Below, piece by piece: positions 1-6,109 of a DNA stretch of 6,776 nucleotides. The notes under the pieces are model-generated. The model was not told the DNA's origin and ran no database searches. It saw only the letters and a program-made list of their open reading frames with translations. How positions within the stretch are numbered: the first letter of the stretch is position 1; each line of letters begins with the position of its first letter. A program made the translations under genes and the position numbers. Origin of the DNA: Actinomycetota bacterium (lineage in GTDB: Bacteria > Actinomycetota > Thermoleophilia > UBA2241); NCBI GenBank assembly GCA_003132645.1, contig PKYM01000186.1, positions 23,783 to 30,558 of the forward strand, read 5' to 3'.

Positions 1-879
1 CGGTCCGAGCAGGCCACGCCGGAGAAGCCCTCGCCGAGCAGCGCCTGGGCTTCGCGGCGGCGGCGACCCTCGGCGATGCGAAAGACCGCGGCGCGGCCGG
101 TGAGCGCCCCCCAGAGCGTGCGCTTGCCGCCGCGCAGGCGCCAGCCGGTCTCGTCGATGTTGACGGCCGAGGCGTCGCGGATGTGCCCGAGCAGACCGTC
201 GTAGGGGATGGCCAGCGCTTGCCCGGTGCGCTGCACGATCGCGTCGACTGTGCCGCTCGCAAGCGGGCAGCCAAACAGCTCCTCGAACAGCTCGACGAGG
301 TCGCGCCGAGAGACGCGGTTTCTTACCGACAGCGTTGCGATCGCGGCCTCCAGTCGCGGGCCGAAGGCGCCGGCTGGGACCTCGGGCGGCAGCTCTACCC
401 GCGTGGTCGCACCGCAGTCGGGGCAGCGCAGGCGCTGGAGCCGATGCTCGCTCCAGGATCACCGCGATCGGCGGCAGCTCCGCGACCTGGTGGCGGGCCT
501 GCCTGCCAACGGGGCGACGCTCTGCCTCGCTGAAACGGTGGCCGCAGGCGCAGCGCTCGGGCCAGTGGTCGAAGAGCTCATCGAGCGTCTCGAGCGACCG
601 CAGCAGACGACCGTGCCCTGAATGGCCCGGCTGGGCTCCCTGGCTACGCTCCGACGACGGCGCCCGCCGGCGCTCCGGCGCCCCCGGCGGATCCTGGCCG
701 GGCGGCACCGAGGAGTTGCGCGAGTTGCGGTTCAGGCGCTGCTCGAGCTCCGCGACGCGCGCCGCCAGCTGGGCGATCTGCGCATCCTGTGCGGCAAGCC
801 GCGCCGACAGCGCCAAGAGCACAGCCACAACGGCCTCGCGTCCCTGCTCGTAGATCGCCTCCGCCTCGGCGCGCTCCAT
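1..879 (-). pseudogene. IS66 family transposase (TnpC type), frameshifted, 3' end off window
   Basis: This is the DDE transposase that moves the insertion sequence. The ATG at 879 has GGAG at 894-891 about 11 bases upstream. The N-terminus is a leucine- and alanine-rich coiled-coil segment ending in LNRNSRNSS, as usual for the family, then a proline-rich linker. Next comes a zinc-binding region (CACGH, then RCPDCGA) and the catalytic core, with the first catalytic Asp in NIDETGWR (153-155) and the second in ACSD (3-5) at the very edge. The frame breaks at 446-453. The minus strand there reads GAGC twice in tandem. Removing one copy restores ILEHRLQRLRCPDCG, the expected family sequence; as it stands, the two halves lie in different frames. 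Nothing suggests programmed frameshifting, because there is no slippery heptamer at the junction. The gene is therefore probably inactive unless the extra four bases are a consensus error. The family call is secure; the loss of function is likely. Confidence 0.88.
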
Positions 880-985
880 AGCGCCCAGTTCTCCAGAGCG
901 GGCGGGGTCCCTTCCGACCTCCAGCACGTGGAAGCCTGCCACTTCGCTCCCGACGGCCCTCGGGCCACGGGAACTGAACGCTTAC
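1..985 (-). mobile_element. IS66-family insertion sequence, one end and 5' part (partial)
   Basis: The stretch contains an IS66-type transposase gene reading toward the left edge. Outside the gene, the minus strand at 985-979 reads GTAAGCG, the kind of terminus expected of IS66 elements, whose terminal inverted repeats begin with GTAA (family knowledge). The distance from this terminus to the transposase start is only about 106 bp, so there is no room for tnpA or tnpB upstream. That matches the single-gene subgroup of the family rather than the three-gene one. The flanking 8 bases at 986-993 (cagattcg) would be one copy of the 8-bp target duplication. The other end and its matching copy lie outside the window, so the boundary is inferred from one side only. 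Confidence 0.72.
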
Positions 986-1014
986 CAGATTCGAAGGTTT
1001 TGCAGGGGTTTCAC

Positions 1015-1063
1015 TGGCGGGGAGTAGGGGAGTTACACCCCTCTACGCGGATTTAGAGTCTAG
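1015..1063 (-). other. tRNA 3'-half-like sequence, possible attachment-site remnant
   Basis: Read on the minus strand, the sequence has an anticodon-loop-like CTCTAAA (1058-1052) and a 3' flank of TCCGC. A 5-bp stem with a 7-base loop in T-arm position follows (AGGGG, TGTAACT, CCCCT; 1042-1026), then ACTCCCC and GCCA ending at 1015. The layout imitates the 3' half of a tRNA with a CTA-type anticodon. However, the T-loop lacks the invariant TTC, the 5' flank CTAGA does not pair well with TCCGC, and no matching D-arm or 5' acceptor strand (GGGGAGT) lies upstream. It is not a functional tRNA. Tyrosine integrases often use tRNA 3' halves as attachment sites, so an att remnant of this island is possible but unproven. 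Confidence 0.2.
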
Positions 1064-1227
1064 CGGGTCGACGCCTGCACGCCTACGGCGAGTCCTACCA
1101 CGCCCCACCGCTAGCCACGACGGGACACTCCGCCACATACCCCATGTTGGCGATGTGTTGGCGGCAAAGACGTGGGAACCGAGGCGCCCTAGGCGCCGAC
1201 TGAACAGCGGGTTTCTATCCGCTTCGG

Positions 1228-1264
1228 CCGGCCCGTCACTTCGCACACTGGAGCGCCGGGCCGG
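1228..1264 (-). terminator. Inverted repeat, possible terminator of the DUF5677 unit
   Basis: CCGGCCCG (1228-1235) and CGGGCCGG (1257-1264) form a perfect 8-bp GC-only stem with a 21-base loop. It lies 33 bases beyond the minus-strand stop at 1298, where a transcription terminator for the two-gene unit would be expected. There is no T-run after it, so intrinsic termination would be weak. It could also be a chance repeat in GC-rich DNA. Confidence 0.3.
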
Positions 1265-1297
1265 TTGCGATTAGTACAACAGGCCGCTGTCCGGCAG

Positions 1298-1652
1298 TCA
1301 GGGTCCCCCCGCGGGGTCAGCCGCATACTCGTCCTCGGATATCCGACGAACGAAGATCCACGACTTCGAATAGCGAGCCGGCTTCGTGTCGGTGGGGTCG
1401 TGCTGCTCGCCGCTTTCGCGGAAGTACAGGTGCTCTCGTTCAACCACTCGGAACAGGGGACACCATGCCGAAGCCTGCGAACGCCTGTGCCTCTGAATCG
1501 CCGGTCACGCTCCTCGGGAGCAAGATGATGTCTCCCGCTTGGGGCAGGGGCGCATCGGCCGGCAGGAATTCAAGGGCTCCCGGCTTGTAGGTGAAATATG
1601 GGCGCCCTCGTCCCGGTTCAACCAAATAGACCTCGACAAGATCGCGGCTCAC
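1298..1652 (-). pseudogene. Small hypothetical protein, frameshifted, downstream partner of DUF5677 gene
   Basis: I do not recognise the family. The start is GTG at 1652, fixed by a textbook ribosome binding site, AAAGGAGG (1665-1658), five bases upstream. Translation in that frame gives 70 residues (SRDLVEVYLVEPGRGRPYF..., then AGDIILLP) and stops at 1440-1442. At the run of four G at 1456-1459 (CCCC in the coding strand), dropping one base joins GFGMVS to LFRVVEREHLYFRES, PARYSKSWIFVRRI and a stop at 1298-1300. That makes a protein of about 117 aa. The downstream segment has clear protein character (alternating hydrophobic strands, aromatic residues) in a frame distinct from the first, so a one-base insertion is the simplest reading. 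The composition suggests a small soluble, mostly beta-strand protein without signal peptide or membrane segment. The gene starts 25 bp after the DUF5677 stop and is almost certainly co-transcribed with it. The alternative is that the 70-aa product is the real, complete protein. Confidence 0.6.
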
Positions 1653-1657
1653 GTCAC

Positions 1658-1665
1658 CCTCCTTT
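1658..1665 (-). promoter_or_regulatory. Strong Shine-Dalgarno site deciding a GTG start
   Basis: The minus strand reads AAAGGAGG, a near-perfect anti-16S match, followed by GTGAC and then GTG at 1652. This rules out the upstream in-frame ATG at 1751, which lies inside the DUF5677 gene and has no such site. It also rules out the nearby GTG at 1657, which is in another frame. Confidence 0.75.
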
Positions 1666-1677
1666 GATCGCGGCTGT

Positions 1678-2655
1678 CTAGTCGTCGGCGGTGTGAGCAA
1701 GCATCTCCCGGCGCCCTTCGTCGAACGCTTGAGCGACTCGCCCGAACGCATCGCAACAAAGGTCGACGAGCTTCTTGCTCACTCGGGCCCGAAGCAGGGC
1801 CTCCGCGTATTCGGCCTCACCTTCCAGACTCGGCAGAAGTAGTCGCCAGAGAGAGCACTGGTGAACAGAGATGCAGGCAGACTGCCCCGGCAGGGCGAGG
1901 CCAGCGTCGGTCGCTCCCGCCAGGGCCCCTGAGACATCGCTCGGGAGGCCCATGCTCCAGAATAGGCCGCGCGAGTCGGCGTGGACGTTGATGCACGCGA
2001 GTTCGAAATAGGGCCGGTTGTGCTCTAGGTTCGCGATCTTCTCGAGGCTGGCCAGCCCTCGAAACGGGGACGCGAGGTGAGCAGCCCAGCCGTACGGTCC
2101 CTTGAAGGCCTTGCCGTACTTCTTGACCGCGTCGTCGCGCGCCTTGCGGAGTCTGGACAGCTCCTCCTGGGGCGGCGGCGGCTCGATGATAAGACCTTCG
2201 TGCTTCGTGTGAGCTTCGGCGAGTCTGAACTCGTTGACGAGCCGGTGGTCGACGTAGCGCTGCAACGTTTCGTCGTCTGCGTGCAGCAGGACGTTCGATA
2301 CCAGCGAGAGCTCGTACAGCGTGCGGCACCTGGCGTGCGCCCCGTCCACCCAGCCGTTCTCGAGAAGACTTGTCACCTCGCCGAACGTTCGCAGGGCTCT
2401 TCTGTGAAGGCCGTCCAGAATGAACGTGCGTTGGTCGGGCTCGCCGCGAAGCGCTCGACAGGACTCGTCATGCCAGCTTGCCGTCGCGCGCAAGAAGGCA
2501 TCGAGGCCCTCCATTAGCTCCAGCGGCTCCTCCCAGCGAAGGCGGCGACGTTGGCGATCGGCTGCACGCTCCGCGCGCTCGAGGCCGACCGACCAATGCA
2601 TGCCTCGCAGTAGGTCTTCGAGTCGATCGTCAGCGGGATCTCGAGCGCCGATCAT
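1678..2655 (-). CDS. DUF5677 domain-containing protein (325 aa)
   Basis: The ATG at 2655 was chosen over the upstream in-frame start at 2781 because GGGGGAGG lies about 13 bases before it and the protein's regular character begins there. The N-terminus (residues 10-40) is Arg/Glu-rich and helical. The block around 92-140 (GEVTSLLENGWVDGAHARCRTLYEL, then QRYVDHR) carries the Arg-Thr-Leu-Tyr-Glu-Leu and Arg-Tyr features that I associate with DUF5677. Residues 165-185 are charged and probably helical. There is no signal peptide or membrane segment, so the protein is likely cytosolic. The function of DUF5677 is unknown. The segment FRLAEAH (143-149) fits an R-x4-H spacing like that of HEPN ribonucleases, but one short motif in a helical protein is weak evidence. 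The gene leads an operon with the small protein at 1652 and is divergent from the macrodomain gene. The DUF assignment comes from memory of the family pattern and is moderately sure; the gene itself is secure. Confidence 0.85.
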   Translation of the reverse strand: MIGARDPADDRLEDLLRGMHWSVGLERAERAADRQRRRLRWEEPLELMEGLDAFLRATASWHDESCRALRGEPDQRTFILDGLHRRALRTFGEVTSLLENGWVDGAHARCRTLYELSLVSNVLLHADDETLQRYVDHRLVNEFRLAEAHTKHEGLIIEPPPPQEELSRLRKARDDAVKKYGKAFKGPYGWAAHLASPFRGLASLEKIANLEHNRPYFELACINVHADSRGLFWSMGLPSDVSGALAGATDAGLALPGQSACISVHQCSLWRLLLPSLEGEAEYAEALLRARVSKKLVDLCCDAFGRVAQAFDEGRREMLAHTADD

Positions 2656-2932
2656 GGCTGGATAGTACCTCCCCCACCCGATCGACGCATCTTCGCCTGG
2701 CAAGCATGACGCAGACCCGCCTGCCGCGTTGCTGTTGAGACATCGCGCGTGCAGGCGGGGCCGACGACGCGGCTCTGGCACCCGATCGAGGGTCCGCGTT
2801 TGCCGACCCCCAGTGGGACCGGTCTGAAATGCGTGAACGAGTGCCCGAGACGCCGCTCAACTGGTCGACACCATGGTTTTCAGAACTCGAACGGTCGTGC
2901 GTACGGGCCCTTACCGCGCACCCGTTGGCCAC

Positions 2933-2962
2933 GTTTCGACACTTCTCGTCACTTCCTGTCAC
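2933..2962. repeat. Three tandem 10-bp near-repeats
   Basis: The units gtttcgacac (2933-2942), ttctcgtcac (2943-2952) and ttcctgtcac (2953-2962) follow each other without a gap. The first two share 7 of 10 bases, the last two share 8 of 10, and all end in CAC. A 10-bp period places each unit on the same DNA face, as in operators or integrase/excisionase arm sites. The array is short enough to be chance. Confidence 0.35.
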
Positions 2963-2996
2963 CGCGTCGTGTTGGAATTGTGATGGAACGAAATCG

Positions 2997-3032
2997 GGCG
3001 GCTCCGCCACCCAACTCGGAGGCGGAGCTGCC
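2997..3032. repeat. 12-bp inverted repeat (hairpin) upstream of the macrodomain gene
   Basis: GGCGGCTCCGCC (2997-3008) pairs with GGCGGAGCTGCC (3021-3032) over 12 positions with one G-T wobble; the loop is 12 bases. No T-run follows on either strand within ten bases, so it is not a classic intrinsic terminator. It sits 105 bp before the macrodomain start. It could be an operator, a terminator for a transcript entering from the left, or the end of a vanished gene. Confidence 0.5.
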
Positions 3033-3096
3033 GACGCCACCGCTGCGCACCGCCGGTGTTGGTGGCCTCTATCACCAGAGCGATGACGCTGAGGGA

Positions 3097-3102
3097 TAGG
3101 AT
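3097..3102 (+). promoter_or_regulatory. Possible -10 box for the macrodomain gene
   Basis: TAGGAT fits the actinobacterial TANNNT pattern and lies 34 bases before the ATG at 3137. That would leave a short leader containing the ribosome binding site. No convincing -35 hexamer is present 16-18 bases upstream, so this is a weak prediction. Confidence 0.25.
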
Positions 3103-3136
3103 CATCCCAGGCACATCCGGCTACTCTCGAGGGGTC

Positions 3137-3697
<561 letters not shown>

Positions 3698-3807
3698 CTG
3701 GACCTTCTGGTCGCTCCTCGAGGACGTCGTTGCGAGCGCTCAGGATCCGCGCGGCCGATTCATGAAGGCGACCACCGCGCGCACGGGCGCCGGCCACGCG
3801 CAAGCGA

Positions 3808-4824
3808 TCACCCTTCCCTGGGAACGAACACCAGCCCCGCGATCTTCACTGCCGCTTCTTCCTGCATGGCCGGGATGGCATGACTGTAGGTGTCGAGGGT
3901 GATCGAGACGGTGGCATGCCCGAGGCGCTCGGAGACGACCTTGGGGTGAATGCCGGCCCTCAAGGCTAGCGTGGCGTGGGTGTGGCGCAGGTCATGTAGT
4001 CGGATATCGGGCATCATCGTTTCCTTCACGGCCCCGCGAAAGAAGCGGCTCACGACCTCGGGGTGCAGGGCAGCTCCGTCCTCGTTCGTAAAGACCAGAC
4101 CCGTCTCGGTCCACCCGGCGTCTTGCTGCTCCTGCAGCTGCCGGGCGGCCTGGCCCTTGAGAACAGCGACGGTCCCTGGATCCAGCGCGACGACCCGCCG
4201 TCCACGTGCCGTCTTGGGTTCGCTTACCACGACCTCTCTGCCGCTGGGCACGAGGGCGCGCCTGACCGACAGCCGCCCCGCCTCCAGGTCGACGTCCTGC
4301 CAGCGCAGTCCCAGGGCCTCACCGCGACGCAGGCCGGTCATGGCCAGGGTGTGCCAGAGCGCGTAGAGGCGGTCGTCGTGGTGAGAATCCAGGAAGGCCG
4401 CAAGCTGTTCGGCGCTCCAGGTTCGTAGCTCATGGCCGCGGGCTGCCGCTCGCGGCGGGTCGGCGAGATCGACGGGGTTGCGCGCCAGCCGGCCCCAGCG
4501 CACAGCATCCTTGAGGGCGCGGTGAAGCACGGCGTGCACGTGGCGCACCGAGAGAGCTGTGAGCCCCTGGCCGTTGCGCTTGCCGCTGCGCCCGAGCTTT
4601 GCATAGAGGGCGTTGATCTGCGCCGGGCAGAGCTTCTGCGGTTGCACCGAGCCCAAAGCGGGCAGGATGTGGCACTCGACGTGGGCCACGTACGAGCGAC
4701 AGGTGGTCGGCCGGATGGTGTGCTCGATGGCCGGCAGCCACTCCTTGGTGAGGTAGTCGCGCAAGGTGAGGCGCGAGCTTGCGACGTGGGCGCGCTCTTC
4801 GACTGAGACTGCGACCTTGCTCAT
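3808..4824 (-). CDS. Tyrosine-type site-specific integrase, core-binding and catalytic part
   Basis: This phage- or island-type recombinase cuts and rejoins DNA at att sites through a 3'-phosphotyrosine. From the ATG at 4824, the SAM-like core-binding domain covers about residues 18-115 (LTLRDYLTKEWLP...TYRSYV-like...RWGRLARNP) and the catalytic domain about 135-335. All catalytic residues are visible: R166 in TGLRRGE, K204 in EPKTARGRR, H277 and R280 in HDLRHTH, H303 in LGHATV and nucleophile Y313 in DTYSHA. The ORF keeps the same frame as the zinc-ribbon ORF upstream (4885-5046), separated only by a TGA at 4887-4885. The bridge DERRRETKGGFATRREAQAA is typical integrase N-terminal sequence, so the native protein was about 412 aa and starts at 5046. 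The ATG at 4824 has no good ribosome binding site and would lack the arm-binding region. The core may be made by readthrough or reinitiation, or not at all. Confidence 0.93.
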   Translation of the reverse strand: MSKVAVSVEERAHVASSRLTLRDYLTKEWLPAIEHTIRPTTCRSYVAHVECHILPALGSVQPQKLCPAQINALYAKLGRSGKRNGQGLTALSVRHVHAVLHRALKDAVRWGRLARNPVDLADPPRAAARGHELRTWSAEQLAAFLDSHHDDRLYALWHTLAMTGLRRGEALGLRWQDVDLEAGRLSVRRALVPSGREVVVSEPKTARGRRVVALDPGTVAVLKGQAARQLQEQQDAGWTETGLVFTNEDGAALHPEVVSRFFRGAVKETMMPDIRLHDLRHTHATLALRAGIHPKVVSERLGHATVSITLDTYSHAIPAMQEEAAVKIAGLVFVPREG

Positions 4825-4884
4825 CGCCGCCTGGGCCTCACGTCTGGTGGCAAAGCCGCCCTTCGTCTCCCGACGGCGCTCGTC

Positions 4885-5046
4885 TCACGGAGTGAGCTCG
4901 CCGCCGCAGTTAGGACATGCCACCTTCGGACGGCGCTCGACCCAAAATCTTCGGCCGCAGCTCTGGCAGCGTTGCGCCGGGGCGCGGCCTGTGTCAATCG
5001 TGTACTCCCACGAACCTGCGTCACGTCTCCGGATGTGACCCTGCAT
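4885..5046 (-). CDS. N-terminal zinc-ribbon fragment of the tyrosine integrase (cut by in-frame TGA)
   Basis: This 53-codon piece is the start of the integrase. The ATG at 5046 follows a strong ribosome binding site (GGGAGGAA, 5057-5050). The peptide opens MQGHIRRRDAGSWEYTIDTG, the beta-strand pattern of integrase arm-binding domains. It then carries a zinc ribbon with C27/C30 (CQSC) and C44/C47 (CPNC). The stop TGA at 4887-4885 falls between ELTP and DERRRETK. A single C-to-T change from CGA (Arg) would explain it, and the frame does not change across the stop. Integrases with an inserted zinc ribbon here are known to me from high-GC actinobacteria. The fragment alone would bind DNA at most and could not recombine. 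Confidence 0.8.
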   Translation of the reverse strand: MQGHIRRRDAGSWEYTIDTGRAPAQRCQSCGRRFWVERRPKVACPNCGGELTP

Positions 5047-5156
5047 GCCTTCCTCCCGCTCGCTAACAGTGCATGTCACACATCACTCTGTGGGCGGCGA
5101 CAGGCAAGCCGACAATCGTTCAGTAGTCGCAGGCCCCAGGTCGCCTGCATTTCGGC

Positions 5157-5162
5157 TAAGAT
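5157..5162 (+). promoter_or_regulatory. Possible -10 box for the GNAT gene
   Basis: TAAGAT lies 74 bases before the ATG at 5237, in the 190-bp gap between the divergent integrase and GNAT starts. There is no clear -35 hexamer at the right distance. It is the best match in the gap but only suggestive. Confidence 0.25.
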
Positions 5163-5236
5163 TTCGGACGTCGGTGACGACGGGGCGACTGAGAGGGGTC
5201 GAGCGTGGGCGAGCGTAACCCGTGACGGGGGGGTCG

Positions 5237-6109
5237 ATGAGCGTCCTGTCAGACAGAATCCGCGCCTACAGACCTGCTGACTTCCAGTCGCTCCTTCGCC
5301 TGATCGGCCAGGCTTTCGGCGGCGAGACGGCTGAGAGCGTGCAGTTCGCCGTCTCCGCCCGCAACACCAGCACCTTCGTCGCGGAGTGGGGTAACGAGGT
5401 AGTCGGCGTGGCGATGGCGATCTCGTTCGGTCGCACGGCCTGGATCGGCAACGTGGTCGTTGCCCCCGACTTCGGGCGCCACGGCCTGGGCTCGGCTCTC
5501 ACCGAGGCCGCTTGCGACAAGGTTCGCCGCCACGCCGATAGCGTGCTCCTCCTGGCGCTGGGCGACGCTGCCCGCCTCTACGAGAGGCTCGGCTTCGTAC
5601 CCGACGGCCTCTACGGTACCTGGACAGCGACAGCCTCGACGCCGGGCATCGTGAACGCAGACCAGTGCGGAGATGCCGGCCTCAGCCTGCTCGACGCCGC
5701 GACACGGCCCGACACGACGGAGCAGTGCCTGGCGCTCGACCGCCGCGCAACTGGCGAGGACCGTCGTGCCTACCTGGAGATCTTCGTCCCCTCTATGATT
5801 GCCGCCTACCGGCGAGGAGCCAGCGACGACGTGGGCGCAATCGCGGGCTACAGCGCACGCCTCGCCTCGGGCAGAGGCGCCGTCATCGCCGACGCGCCCG
5901 AGGTTGCGCGTCGCTTGCTCTGCGACATGCTCCAGAAGGCTCCCGCAACACGCATCGAGTTCCCCGACGCCAACGGAGCCGGCGTGTCGCTCGCCGCCGA
6001 ACTGGGTCTCAGGCGCTTCAAGGAGAACCTGCGCATGCGACTCGGACCGCCCGTCAGTGGGTATCAGCCGCAGGCCATCTACAAAGCGCTGACCCCGGCG
6101 GTAGGTTAG
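5237..6109 (+). CDS. GNAT family N-acetyltransferase, two-domain (YitH-like C-terminal half)
   Basis: GNAT enzymes transfer an acetyl group from acetyl-CoA to an amine; the substrate here is unknown. The ATG at 5237 gives 290 aa starting MSVLSDRIRAYRPADF, a typical GNAT first strand. A GTG at 5222 would add only five residues. Residues 7-125 form the first GNAT fold: beta strands 46-63 (TFVAEWGNEVVGVAMAIS), motif A with the CoA pyrophosphate loop at 73-90 (VVVAPDFGRHGLGSALTE), and ARLYERLGFVP (112-122). Residues 160-270 look like the degenerate second GNAT domain of YitH-type proteins (Acetyltransf_18): CLALDRRATGEDRRAYL, GAIAGYSARLASGRGAVIAD, then EFPDANGAGVSLAAELGLRRFKENLRMRLG. No signal or membrane segment is seen, so the protein is cytosolic. 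It is divergent from the integrase, is intact, and may lie outside the mobile segment. Confidence 0.93.
   Translation: MSVLSDRIRAYRPADFQSLLRLIGQAFGGETAESVQFAVSARNTSTFVAEWGNEVVGVAMAISFGRTAWIGNVVVAPDFGRHGLGSALTEAACDKVRRHADSVLLLALGDAARLYERLGFVPDGLYGTWTATASTPGIVNADQCGDAGLSLLDAATRPDTTEQCLALDRRATGEDRRAYLEIFVPSMIAAYRRGASDDVGAIAGYSARLASGRGAVIADAPEVARRLLCDMLQKAPATRIEFPDANGAGVSLAAELGLRRFKENLRMRLGPPVSGYQPQAIYKALTPAVG

Larger units (their letters stand above)
986..1297. other. Non-coding gap between IS66 end and the small-protein gene
   Basis: Neither strand has an ORF with family resemblance and a ribosome binding site; the 67-residue minus-strand frame at 1043-1246 is Arg-rich and has no recognisable domain. 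The stretch contains a tRNA-3'-half-like sequence (1015-1063) and an 8-bp perfect inverted repeat (1228-1264), described separately. It lies downstream of the DUF5677 unit and beside the IS66 insertion point, so it may be the outer edge of an integrated element. Confidence 0.5.
2656..3136. other. Divergent intergenic region between DUF5677 and macrodomain genes
   Basis: These 481 bases separate two divergent genes. The open frames inside are Ser/Arg/Pro-rich, overlap each other and resemble no known protein, so I call no gene. The region contains three adjacent 10-bp near-repeats (2933-2962), a slightly AT-richer patch (about 2970-2995), a 12-bp hairpin (2997-3032) and a possible -10 box (3097-3102). 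It is unusually long for a gap in such compact DNA and is the natural site for control of both transcription units, or for the scar of a lost gene. Confidence 0.5.

Noticed and set aside
1..1056. Several plus-strand frames of 116-172 codons (183-1056)
   Set aside because: They are antisense to the IS66 transposase, are Arg/Ser/Ala-rich and match nothing; the minus strand carries the conserved domains.
1015..1134. A complete tRNA, possibly intron-containing, with a 5' end near GGCGGAGTGTCCCG (1134-1121)
   Set aside because: The proposed 5' acceptor strand does not pair with ACTCCCCG, the T-loop lacks TTC, and the length of about 120 bases would need an unusual intron.
1043..1246. A 67-codon minus-strand frame
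   Set aside because: Arg-rich with no domain and no ribosome binding site; it covers the tRNA-like sequence and is probably non-coding.
1817..2329. A 170-codon frame overlapping the DUF5677 gene on the same strand
   Set aside because: It is a shifted frame of the DUF5677 gene, Arg/Ala/Pro-rich, with no ribosome binding site or recognisable domain.
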